Shown here: in pieces, positions 52,264 to 61,200 of the stretch | Position numbering within the stretch: the stretch's first letter is position 1 | How the letters are laid out: every line of letters starts with the position of its first letter | Origin: CALROG01 sp943369755 | GTDB lineage: Bacteria > Pseudomonadota > Gammaproteobacteria > Burkholderiales > Burkholderiaceae_C | Assembly (NCBI GenBank): GCA_943369755.1 | Contig: CALROG020000002.1 | Span: forward strand, 98,102-162,101 | Length of the DNA: 64,000 nucleotides | Direction of reading: 5' to 3' | The notes under the pieces: generated by a model | What the model saw: the letters and a program-made list of their open reading frames with translations, nothing else | What the model was told of the DNA's origin: nothing | Database searches by the model: none | Made by a program: the position numbers and the translations under genes

Positions 52264-53292
52264 ATGACTGAAGCCACCACTGTCAAGATCATGTCGCCCG
52301 AGGAGATCACGGCGCGCCAAATGGGCGACGTGCCGCCAATCCGCTTTGCCGACACTGCAAGCGTGTTCCGCGAGCGCGAGATGCGCTTGCGCCAGCTGGC
52401 CGCTGGCCACGCAATGCGTGACTACCTGATTTTCATGGCGGACATCGCGGCCGCCCAGCAGCGCGCACTTTCAGCCCCGCGCGTCAGCCCGTTGCCGTCT
52501 GAGCAAGCCCTGGGAGAAGCAGCGCGCGCGGGCGTGGCACCGTTGTCACCCACACTGTTTCGCCGCAGCAGCGAATGGCGCGAAGACCTGGCCCAGATGC
52601 TGGCCGACCTGCTGCCCGCACTGCTGGCCGGCCCAGCCCGTGACACCGTGGTCGCGTTGCAGGAAAGCCCCACCGAAGAGCTCGAGCGTCAGGCCGACCG
52701 GCTGCTGGCGGGTGTGATGCTGGGTTTGAACCTTGGCCAGGCACCGCTGATCGGTGCCGCCTTGCAGGTGTACTGGGCACGCCTGGTGGCGCGGACCCAG
52801 GCGCGCTACCCCGAACTTGCCTTTGGCCGTGTGGATGACGCCACCCTGTGCCCCTGCTGCGGTAGCAAGCCGGTGGCCAGCGTGGTTCGCCTTGGCAGTG
52901 ACGACACTGGTACGCGCTACCTGCACTGCGCCCTGTGCCAAAGCCAATGGCATATGGTTCGGGTGAAATGCAGCCGTTGTGAAAGCACGCGCAGCATCTT
53001 CTACCAGGAGCTGGAGCAAGCCGCCGATGCGACGCCCCAGGCCACCGTCACCCCGCCCCGAGGCGCGGTGCGTGCTGAGGTCTGCGACGACTGCGACCAC
53101 TATCTGAAGATCGTTTCGATGGAAAAAGACGCTTACGTCGATCCGGCTGCCGACGACCTGGCTTCGGTCACGCTGGACTTGCTGGTGTCTGACGGCCACA
53201 AGCAGCGCCATGGGGTCAACTTCATGCTGCTGTTTGGCGCGCCAGATGAAGAACTGGACGCGGCCCACACCACTGAAGACCGGAGCCCCTAG
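52264..53292 (+). CDS. fdhE: Formate dehydrogenase maturation factor FdhE
   Basis: 342 residues. Rubredoxin-like CxxC pairs are visible: LCPCCGSKPVAS, LHCALCQSQWHMV, KCSRCESTRSIF and EVCDDCDHYLKIV. FdhE binds the Tat-exported alpha subunit and aids metal-cofactor assembly. ATG at 52264 follows the terminator; the longer frame from 52222 would begin inside its hairpin, so it is not used. The stop shares 1 nt with the selA GTG. Confidence 0.94.
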   Translation: MTEATTVKIMSPEEITARQMGDVPPIRFADTASVFREREMRLRQLAAGHAMRDYLIFMADIAAAQQRALSAPRVSPLPSEQALGEAARAGVAPLSPTLFRRSSEWREDLAQMLADLLPALLAGPARDTVVALQESPTEELERQADRLLAGVMLGLNLGQAPLIGAALQVYWARLVARTQARYPELAFGRVDDATLCPCCGSKPVASVVRLGSDDTGTRYLHCALCQSQWHMVRVKCSRCESTRSIFYQELEQAADATPQATVTPPRGAVRAEVCDDCDHYLKIVSMEKDAYVDPAADDLASVTLDLLVSDGHKQRHGVNFMLLFGAPDEELDAAHTTEDRSP

Positions 53293-54740
53293 TGACCACG
53301 CCTGCCGGATCCATCGTTGATGGTCCGAAGGCACTGCTGTCAAAGCTGCCCTCGGTCGACCGCCTTGTCAGCGCCAGCAGCGCGCAGGCACTGGTGGCAC
53401 GCCACGGCGCGACGCTGGTGACGAATCAGGCCCGAGCACTGCTGGGCGAACTGCGCCAGGCCGTGCTGGACGGCAATCCGCCTGCCGCTTTGGCGGATGA
53501 AGAGTCGCTGAATGCCGAGCTGCAACGGCGTTGCGCCGAGCGCACCCGGTCGCGGCTCAGGCCCATGCTCAATCTCAGCGGCACGGTGATCCATACCAAC
53601 ATGGGCCGCGCGGTGCTGCCACAGGTCGCCATCGACCATGTCAGCGCCATGATGCGCGGGCCGTTGAATCTGGAGTACGACCTCGCCACCGGCAGCCGCG
53701 GTGACCGCGACAGCATTGTCGAGGGCCTGCTGTGCGAGATCACCGGCGCGCAAGCGGCCACAGTGGTGAACAACAACGCTGCGGCCGTGCTGCTGACCAT
53801 TGCCGCCCTGGCAGGCGGCAAGCAAGTGGTGGTCTCGCGCGGTGAACTGGTGGAGATTGGTGGCGCTTTCCGCATGCCCGACGTCATGGCCAGCGCCGGG
53901 GCCCATATGGTCGAAGTCGGCACCACCAATCGCACCCACCTTGCCGACTACGAACGGGCCATCACACCCGACACCGCACTGCTCATGAAGGTACACACCA
54001 GCAACTACGCGGTGCAGGGCTTCACCCGCAGTGTGAGCGAGGCTGAACTGGCCCCGCTGGCGGCCGCGCGCGGCGTGGCATTGGCCACTGATTTGGGTAG
54101 CGGCTCGCTGATCGACATGAGCCGCTACGGCCTGCCCAAGGAGCCAACGCCGCAAGAAATGCTGGCTGCGGGTTGCGGGGTAGTCACTTTTTCGGGCGAC
54201 AAACTGCTGGGCGGGCCGCAGGCCGGCCTGATTGTCGGCAACAAGGAACTGATTGGCCGGATCCGCAGGTTTCCCATGAAACGCGCGCTTCGCTTGTCCA
54301 AGCTGCCACTGGCCGCGCTTGAAGCAACCCTGCTGCTTTACCTGCAGCCCGAACGCCTGGCGCTGGAACTGCCCACGCTGCGCTGGCTGTCGCGGCCCCA
54401 GGCCGACATTGCCGCCATGGCACTGCGCATTCTTGCCCCCCTGTCTGAAGCGTTGGCACCCCGGTTCAGCGTCACCCAAATTGCGCTGATGAGCCAGATT
54501 GGCTCTGGTTCGCTGCCAATAGACCTGCTGCCGTCGGCGGGTGTCGCCATCGCCCCGGTTCTGCCCGGCAAGCGCGGCATCGGCACGGCGCTGGACGCAC
54601 TGGCTCTGGCCTTGCGCGGCCTGCCCATGCCTGTGGTCGGGCGCATTGCAGACGACCGGATGATTCTTGATTGCCGCTGCCTTGACGACGCGTCTGACTT
54701 CACGGCTCAACTGGGCGCACTGCGCCAGGCAATGGCCTGA
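53292..54740 (+). CDS. selA: L-seryl-tRNA(Sec) selenium transferase
   Basis: 482 residues. It converts Ser-tRNA-Sec to Sec-tRNA-Sec with selenophosphate, PLP-dependent. The PLP lysine lies in VVTFSGDKLLGGPQAGLIVG, the N-terminal tRNA-binding SVDRLVSASSAQALVARHG precedes the fold, and a conserved LSGTVIHTNMGRAVLP is present. A GTG start overlaps the fdhE TAG by 1 nt (TAGTG). The stop lies 1 nt before selB. Confidence 0.95.
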   Translation: MTTPAGSIVDGPKALLSKLPSVDRLVSASSAQALVARHGATLVTNQARALLGELRQAVLDGNPPAALADEESLNAELQRRCAERTRSRLRPMLNLSGTVIHTNMGRAVLPQVAIDHVSAMMRGPLNLEYDLATGSRGDRDSIVEGLLCEITGAQAATVVNNNAAAVLLTIAALAGGKQVVVSRGELVEIGGAFRMPDVMASAGAHMVEVGTTNRTHLADYERAITPDTALLMKVHTSNYAVQGFTRSVSEAELAPLAAARGVALATDLGSGSLIDMSRYGLPKEPTPQEMLAAGCGVVTFSGDKLLGGPQAGLIVGNKELIGRIRRFPMKRALRLSKLPLAALEATLLLYLQPERLALELPTLRWLSRPQADIAAMALRILAPLSEALAPRFSVTQIALMSQIGSGSLPIDLLPSAGVAIAPVLPGKRGIGTALDALALALRGLPMPVVGRIADDRMILDCRCLDDASDFTAQLGALRQAMA

Positions 54741-54741
54741 C

Positions 54742-56658
54742 ATGATCATTGGCACGGCCGGTCACATCGACCATGGCAAAACCGCGCTGGTGCAGGCACT
54801 GACCGGCGTCAATGCGGACCGCCTGCCCGAGGAAAAACGCCGCGGCATCACCATTGAGCTGGGCTATGCGTCGGTGGCCTTGCCAGACGGCACCACACTC
54901 AGCTTTGTCGATGTACCTGGCCACGAAAAGCTGGTGCGCACCATGGTCGCCGGTGCAAGTGGCATCGACTATGCCTTGCTGCTGGTGGCGGCCGATGACG
55001 GCGTGATGCCCCAGACGGTAGAGCACCTGACCATACTTTCCCTGTTGGGCATCACCCGCGGCGCCGCCATCATCACCAAAGCCGACCGCGTCGATGCCAC
55101 CCTGCTGGCCCTGCGTGAGGCGCAAACCCGCGAACTGCTGGCGCGCTACAAGCTCGACCAGTTCGTGGTGCTACCGGTGTCGGCGCAGCGCGGCGACGGC
55201 ATGGATGCGCTGCGCGACCTGCTGGCGGCCCAAGCGCAGGCCGGCGCTCGAACCGCGGACCGGGCGGCGGGATTTCGCATGAGCCTGGACCGGGTGTTCA
55301 CCCTGGACGGCATTGGCACTGTGGTCGCCGGCAGTGCGGTAGCGGGCTGCGTGAAGCTGGGCGACATGCTGTGCCTGGCTGACGCGCCCGGCGAAAGCTA
55401 CCGCGTGCGCAGCCTGCACAGCCACAACCGCAGCATGAGCGAAGTGCAGGCTGGCCAGCGTTGCGCGGTGGGCTTGGCCGGGCTGGAACGCAGCCAGGTG
55501 GAACGTGGCCAGACACTGTGCGACCCGGCGATTGCGCTGAGCACCGAGCGCATTGACGTCTGGCTCAGCGTGGCACCCACCGAAGAGCGTCCGCTGCGCT
55601 CGGGTACACCGGTGCACCTGCACCTGGGCACGCAGGAGGCAATGGCTTCGGTTGCCCTGCTGGGGTGCAACAGCCTTGCGCCGGGCGAGAGTGCGCTGGC
55701 GCAGATCGTTTGCAGGAACCCGATTCAAGCCTGGCAGGGTGACCGGCTGGTGCTGCGCGATGCATCGGCCACACGCACCGTGGCAGGCGGCCGGGTGCTC
55801 GACGCGCAAGGCCCGACGCGCTACCGCCAGACACCCGAACGCCTGGCCCTGCTGCAAAGCCAGCGCGCGCCAGAACCCGCCCTGCGCCTGACCGGTGCGC
55901 TGGCCAGCGCGCCATTTGGTGTGCACGCTTCGCAATGGCTGCGCCAGAGCGGGATGCGCCAATGGCCGTTTGACCCGTCTGAACTGCCCGGTGCGGTGTT
56001 TGGCAAAGGTAATGAATGGGCGATTGCCAGCGAGCGCCTGGCGCAAAACGAAACCGCCGTGCTGGCCATGCTGCAACAATTTCACACTCGCCTGCCAGAA
56101 GACATTGGCCCCGACGTCAAGCGCGCACGACGGCTCGCGCTGCCGCGCATGCCCGAGGCCCTTTGGGGCGCGCTGCTGGACCAGCTGGTTCAGGCCGGCA
56201 AGATTGCCCGGCGTAGCGGCTTCGTCCACCTCGCCGAGCACGGCGCCGAACTACGCGAGGCCGAGCGCGTGGTAGCCCAGCGCGCATTGCCCCTGTTGCT
56301 GCAGGGCCGCTTTGATCCGCCCTGGGTGCGCGACATTGCCGGTACCGCACGCCTGCCCGAAGCGCAGGTGCGCAGTGTGCTGGCACGGCTGGCCAAAGGC
56401 GGCGAGGTGTTCCAGATCGTCAAGGACCTGTACTACCACCCGCAGGCGATGCAACAGTTGGCCGGTTTGGTGCGCGCCATCGAGGCGCGTGAAGGTCTGG
56501 TTCTGGCGGCGAGCTTTCGCGACGCAACCGGCCTGGGTCGCAAGCGTGCCATACAGATACTTGAGTTCTTTGACAGAATCGGCTTCCTGCGCCGTGTCGG
56601 TGACAGCCACCTGCTACGCCCTGGAACGCCGCTATTCCCCGAAAAGGACAGTGCATGA
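54742..56658 (+). CDS. selB: Selenocysteine-specific elongation factor
   Basis: 638 residues. EF-Tu-like GTPase domain: GTAGHIDHGKTALVQ (G1), the G2 loop near RRGITIELGYA, DVPGHEKLVRTM (G3) and ITKADRVD (G4). Two beta-barrel domains and then four winged-helix domains (~440-638) bind the SECIS hairpin. It delivers Sec-tRNA-Sec to UGA in fdnG. ATG at 54742 matches the family N-terminus; the earlier in-frame extension overlaps selA. Confidence 0.96.
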   Translation: MIIGTAGHIDHGKTALVQALTGVNADRLPEEKRRGITIELGYASVALPDGTTLSFVDVPGHEKLVRTMVAGASGIDYALLLVAADDGVMPQTVEHLTILSLLGITRGAAIITKADRVDATLLALREAQTRELLARYKLDQFVVLPVSAQRGDGMDALRDLLAAQAQAGARTADRAAGFRMSLDRVFTLDGIGTVVAGSAVAGCVKLGDMLCLADAPGESYRVRSLHSHNRSMSEVQAGQRCAVGLAGLERSQVERGQTLCDPAIALSTERIDVWLSVAPTEERPLRSGTPVHLHLGTQEAMASVALLGCNSLAPGESALAQIVCRNPIQAWQGDRLVLRDASATRTVAGGRVLDAQGPTRYRQTPERLALLQSQRAPEPALRLTGALASAPFGVHASQWLRQSGMRQWPFDPSELPGAVFGKGNEWAIASERLAQNETAVLAMLQQFHTRLPEDIGPDVKRARRLALPRMPEALWGALLDQLVQAGKIARRSGFVHLAEHGAELREAERVVAQRALPLLLQGRFDPPWVRDIAGTARLPEAQVRSVLARLAKGGEVFQIVKDLYYHPQAMQQLAGLVRAIEAREGLVLAASFRDATGLGRKRAIQILEFFDRIGFLRRVGDSHLLRPGTPLFPEKDSA

Positions 56659-56662
56659 ACAT

Positions 56663-56758
56663 GGAAGGAAAACGCTCCTGGTGGGGCGGCTGGGCTTCAA
56701 ACCCAGTGGGTGGCGCCATGCGTCGCCGGGTGGGTTCGACTCCCGCTTCCTTCCGCCA
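56663..56758 (+). tRNA. selC: tRNA-Sec (anticodon TCA)
   Basis: 96 nt. The 8-bp acceptor GGAAGGAA pairs with TTCCTTCC, the anticodon arm is CTGGGCT-TCA-AACCCAG, a very long variable arm (GGTGGCGCCATGCGTCGCC) follows, then the T arm GGTTCGACTCC and encoded CCA. The 5' end is 4 nt after the selB stop, so it is probably processed from the selB transcript. It closes the decoding set fdhE-selA-selB-selC. Confidence 0.96.
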
Positions 56759-56773
56759 TTTCCCCACCGCGCC

Positions 56774-57214
56774 ATGAACCTGCTGGGTTTTGAGTTTCCC
56801 GACGAGCGTTTTTATTTTCTGGAACGCGATATGTGGGCCGCGCCACTGCCTGACGGGCGGGTGCGGGTGGGCATCACCACCTTTGGCGTGCACCTCAGCG
56901 GCAACTTCTTCATGTGTCGGCCCAAGGAACCGGGCACGTCGGTCGAGCAAGGTGCGACCCTTGCCGTGGCTGAACTGAACAAGTCGGTGGTAACCATCAA
57001 GACACCCGTGAGCGGCACGGTGGACTCAGTGAATCCGCTGCTGGTGGACACGCCCGAAATCATTGAACGCGACCCCTACGGTCAGGGCTGGCTGGTGACC
57101 CTGAACCCCACGCGCTGGGAACAAGACTTGACGCAACTGGCCTACGGCACAACGCTGCGCCAGGCAATGCAGGACCGCATGCAGCTTGAAAACCTGGACG
57201 ACCCGTCCGCATGA
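56774..57214 (+). CDS. GcvH-like lipoyl-carrier protein
   Basis: 146 residues. A hammerhead lipoyl domain with the modified Lys70 in VAELNKSVVTIKTPVSGTVD. It resembles the glycine-cleavage H protein, but the usual gcvT and gcvP neighbours are missing, and it lies directly after selC. GcvH-like carriers also serve sulfur oxidation (LbpA). I infer a carrier that works with the next protein, of DsrE type. It starts 15 nt after the tRNA 3' end, at ATG 56774. Confidence 0.8.
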   Translation: MNLLGFEFPDERFYFLERDMWAAPLPDGRVRVGITTFGVHLSGNFFMCRPKEPGTSVEQGATLAVAELNKSVVTIKTPVSGTVDSVNPLLVDTPEIIERDPYGQGWLVTLNPTRWEQDLTQLAYGTTLRQAMQDRMQLENLDDPSA

Positions 57215-57606
57215 CGACGCTGGCCCCACGCGTTGAGGGCACGGCCATTCTGGTGTGGTCTGCCGGGCTACAGGCACCAGAACGCGTGGCCACGCTCTTC
57301 CTGACAGCCCAGGCCTGCGCCGCGATGGACATGGCGGTTGAGCTTTACTTTACCGCCACCAGTATTCGACTGCTACAAAAAAGTGAGCGGCTGACGCAGG
57401 TTGGATACGGGCTGCAGCCTAAATTGCTTGAAATGTACTGGCAGGAAACGGCTGCCAGCGGGGTTCGCCTGATGGCCTGCGCCCAGGCCTTGCACCATCA
57501 AGGGCTAGCCCGCGCCGACCTGGCAGATGAATGCCAAGCCACCGGTGGCGTAGTGCAGTTTGCAGCGCGCTGTGCAGAGCCCGCCTGGCGAACCCTGGTG
57601 TTCTGA
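57211..57606 (+). CDS. DsrE/TusD-like protein carrying a repeat insertion
   Basis: 131 residues. The fold pattern and the Cys90 in RLMACAQALHHQG match the sulfur-carrier Cys of DsrE/TusD-type proteins, with SGVRLMAC forming the strand before it. Residues ~54-74 (RLLQKSERLTQVGYGLQPKL) are encoded by repeat copy F. The start overlaps the GcvH-like stop by 4 nt. It may move sulfur or selenium for formate dehydrogenase, but this is only inferred from position. Confidence 0.7.
   Translation: MTTLAPRVEGTAILVWSAGLQAPERVATLFLTAQACAAMDMAVELYFTATSIRLLQKSERLTQVGYGLQPKLLEMYWQETAASGVRLMACAQALHHQGLARADLADECQATGGVVQFAARCAEPAWRTLVF
57372..57431 (+). repeat. Dispersed two-hairpin repeat, copy F (inside the DsrE-like gene)
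   Basis: GCTACAAAAAAGTGAGCGGC, then GACGCAGGTTGGATACGGGC, then GCAGCCTAAATTGCTTGA. It keeps the GCTA opening, the GCGGC, CGCAG, ACGGGCT-CAGCC landmarks and the AAATTG-CTTGA tail. It is in a different reading phase from copies A and E. Confidence 0.65.
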
Positions 57607-57607
57607 C

Positions 57608-58183
57608 ATGCCTGCTACCCCCAGCGCCATCGACACCCTGCTCTCACGCTATTCGCTGGGCATCAAGCACCTGGCCGAGCCGGGGCCCAACCCCGAGCAG
57701 TTGCAAACGCTGGCGCAAGCCGCGCTGCGGGCACCCGACCATGCCGAGCTGGTGCCTTTTCGCTTTGCGGTGGTACAAGGCGATGCGCGTGAACGCTTGG
57801 CGCAACTGTTTGCCCGGCATGCGCAGGCCCGTGGCAAAAGCGCTGAGGCGATCGCCATTGAACGGGAACGGGCACTGAAGGCACCCGTCACGCTGGCGGT
57901 GCTGGCCCGCATTGACCTGGGCCACCCGCTGGTACCGGCGCACGAGCAATGGATGTGCGTGGGCGGTGCGGTTGCCAACCTGCTGAATGCGGCGCACGCC
58001 ATGGGCTATGCAGGCAAAATTCTCAGTGGCGACAAAGCCCGCGCGCCGCTAGTTGCGCAAGCTTTTTGCGAGCCTGGTGAAACCCTGGTGGGCTGGATCG
58101 CCCTGGGCACCGCGGTACGCCCGTTGCGTAGCGGCCACTCCAAAGCCGCCCCAGACACCCTGCGCCAATGGAACGGGCCATAA
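57608..58183 (+). CDS. YdjA-like nitroreductase
   Basis: 191 residues, FMN-dependent nitroreductase fold. AALRAPDHAELVPFRFAVVQ binds FMN. MCVGGAVANLLNAAHAMGYAG and the C-terminal GWIALGTAV are typical. In E. coli, ydjA adjoins selD, so its place after selC here repeats a selenium link. The natural substrate is not known. ATG at 57608 is chosen. Confidence 0.88.
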   Translation: MPATPSAIDTLLSRYSLGIKHLAEPGPNPEQLQTLAQAALRAPDHAELVPFRFAVVQGDARERLAQLFARHAQARGKSAEAIAIERERALKAPVTLAVLARIDLGHPLVPAHEQWMCVGGAVANLLNAAHAMGYAGKILSGDKARAPLVAQAFCEPGETLVGWIALGTAVRPLRSGHSKAAPDTLRQWNGP

Positions 58184-58271
58184 AAACGGCATTTTTGCCT
58201 TGGCTCAGCCGCGTTGATCGGCTATAAGTTATGTAGCAATACGTAAGTTCAACCTCACCAAACTGCCGGCC

Positions 58272-61200
58272 GTGGTCACTATCCCCCTTCTTCGCCCCAC
58301 GCGGCGCGAGCTGAACCGGCTTTCTCAGGTTGCAGCTGGCCCCGCCGTCGCGGGCCATCGCCCCGTTACTTTGGCACTGTCGCTGGCAGCCTGTTTCACG
58401 GCACCGGTGGCGCTGGCGCAACCGGCAGGCGGCGTCGCCATTCATGGCGCTGCGAGCGTCACGACCCAGGGCAACCATACGCTGGTCACCACCCAGAACG
58501 GCGCGGGCAGCGGCCACTCGGCCATCAACTGGCAAAGCTTCAACGTGCCGTCGGGCAGCGTGACCCACTTTGCCCAGCCCGCGGCCAACAGCACCTCGAT
58601 CAACCGTGTGCTGGGTAGCAACCCCAGCGCAATCTTCGGCACGCTTAGCTCCAATGGCCGGCTGGTGCTGGTGAACCCGGCGGGCATTGCAGTGGGCGCG
58701 GGCGCTGTGGTGGACACCGCAGGCTTCACCGCCTCCACCCTGCGCATGACCGACGCCGACGCGCTGGCCGGGCGGCTTGTTTTTGGCGGCGACAGCTTTG
58801 CCAGCAACCTGCTCAGTGCCAATGGCCGGATTCTTGCGCGCGGCGGCGACATCGTGCTGATTGGCACGGACGTGCAGATTGGCGCACAGGCGCTGGTTGA
58901 AGCCCCCAACGGTGCCACCGTCGTTGCTGCAGGCCAGAAGGTTGAACTCACCGGGCGGGGCCTGGAGGGCATCCGCCTGCACTTGCAGGCACCCACCGAC
59001 CAAGCCGTCAACCTGGGCCAGCTCAGGGGCGACGCCGTCGGTGTGTTTGCGGGCACGCTCAGGCATTCCGGCCTGATCAACGCCACTGCCGTCACCGCCC
59101 AGGGCGGCAAAGTGGTGCTCAAGGCTCAAGCGGAGGCAGAAATCGGCGGCACCGTTAGCGCGCAAAAAGCCACGCTGGGTGGCCAGATTCATGCCACGGC
59201 CAACAAGGTTCGGCTCAAAAGCGGTGCCCTGATTGACGCCAGCGGCGCGGCGGGCGGCGGCGAGGTTCTGATTGGCGGAGGCTGGCAAGGCAAAGACACC
59301 CGCATCAGCAACGCCCAGCAAACAACAGCCGAGACCGGCAGCACCATCAAGGCCAATGCCACCGACAACGGCGATGGCGGCACCGTGGTGCTGTGGGCCG
59401 ATGACACTACCCGCGTCGGCAGCCGGATTGAGGCCCGGGGCGGTGCCCTTGGTGGCAATGGCGGCGCGGTAGAAACGTCAGGCAAGGGCACGCTGGCGTT
59501 TCGCGCCTCGGTAGACACCTCTGCGCCCAAGGGCCAAGCCGGCCACTTGCTGCTCGACCCGCAAGACATCACCATCGTGACGGGCAGTGGCGGCGCCAAC
59601 GACGCTTTGCTTTCAGACAACCTGATCGGGGCGGCAGAACCCGACACCACCACCAACGTCACCATTTCCGAGCAGACGCTCGAAGGCCTTTCGGGCAACG
59701 TCACGCTCAACGCCTCGCGCGACGTGATCCTGAACAACCTCTCAGACGACCTGTTGAACCTGAGCAGCGTGACGGGTGGCAGCACCTTCACCATCACGGC
59801 GGGGCGCGACATCATCGCAACTGCCGATGTAAACGACCGCTTCCAGACCAATGGCGGGGCAGTGAGCTTCAGCACAACCGCCGGGCAGATCAATATTGGC
59901 GGGGTGCGAAGCAACGGCGGGGCGGTCACGCTCAATGCAGGCGGCGCAGGCGGCAACCTGGTGGTGCGAGAAGTCAAAACCACGCCGCCCGGCGGCAACG
60001 GCGGTGACGTCAGCCTGATCTCGGGTGGCTTCATGACACTGGGTGGCGCGCATGTGGATGCGCGCGCCTCGGGCGGAATCGCCGGCAATGTCACCCTGTC
60101 TGCGGCAGGCGCGATTTCCCAGCAAAGTGGTACCACGCTGTGGGGCAACGACGTGAAAATGATCGCCGTAGGCGGCATCAACGACGGTGCCAGCGGCAAC
60201 ATGACGATCAACGCTGCAAAAGTCAGCGCGGGTAATTCAGGCAGCGGCTCCATCTTGCTGGCGCATTCCGGCTCCAGCGCCATCAGCGTTGAAAACCTGG
60301 GCCTTGGCTACGGCATTCAGAACACGGCCAGCGGTGGCGCTATCACCCTGACCTCATCAGGCCCGCTGACCGTGGGCTCCACCACGGTGCAATCGAGCAA
60401 CGGAGCGATAGCGCTCTCCGGTATCGGCACGACACTGGGCGACGGCGTCAAAATTTCAGCGGCGACCGTGAATGCCGGTACAGGTGGCGTGACCCTCACC
60501 GGGTCTACCACCACCTCAGACTTTGGCGTCAACATCGAAGATTCTCTGGGCGGGTCACAGGTTTCCGGTGGCAACGTCAATGTGAGCGGCACCACTTCCG
60601 CGGGCAATTTTGGGGTGCGGGTAGACCGCTCCACGATTACCGCCAGCAGCGGTTTGACCCTTGGCAGCACCAACTCACGTGTATACATCCAGGGCGCTAC
60701 GCTGACCGCCTCGGGCGGCAACCTGCTGGTTCAGGCCAAGGGCGCGTCGAGTTTGACTTTTCCAAATTCTCTGTTCATTGAAAACGTCACCGGCACCGCA
60801 TCAAGGATCCAGAACACAGGGTCGGGCAACGTCACCGTGCAGGGTGAGCTCACCAGCCATACGTCCAGTGCAGGCTCACCCAGCGGGCTATTGGTCAAGA
60901 ATTCGACCATCACCTCTACCAGCGGCAGCCTAACGCTTTCAGGCATCACGGGCGCATCGGGCTATGTCGAGAACACAACCGGCATTCGCCTCGATTCGGG
61001 TGCAAGCGTGGGCTCGGGCTCAGGTGCAATTTCTGTCACCGGCACTGCGGGCAGCAATTCACACGGCGTGAGCCATGGCGTGCAAATCAACAATGGCGCC
61101 ACCATTGCCAGCACCGGTGGAAACATCAATCTATCGGGCACATTCAACAACCCGTCCGCGGCCGATGGCCGCGGCCTGACCATCAACGGCAAGGTGGCTG

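Noticed and set aside
57261..57285. CCGGGCTACAGGCACCAG as another repeat copy
   Set aside because: Only the short CGGGCTACAGGCA block matches, without the hairpins or tail. Treated as chance.
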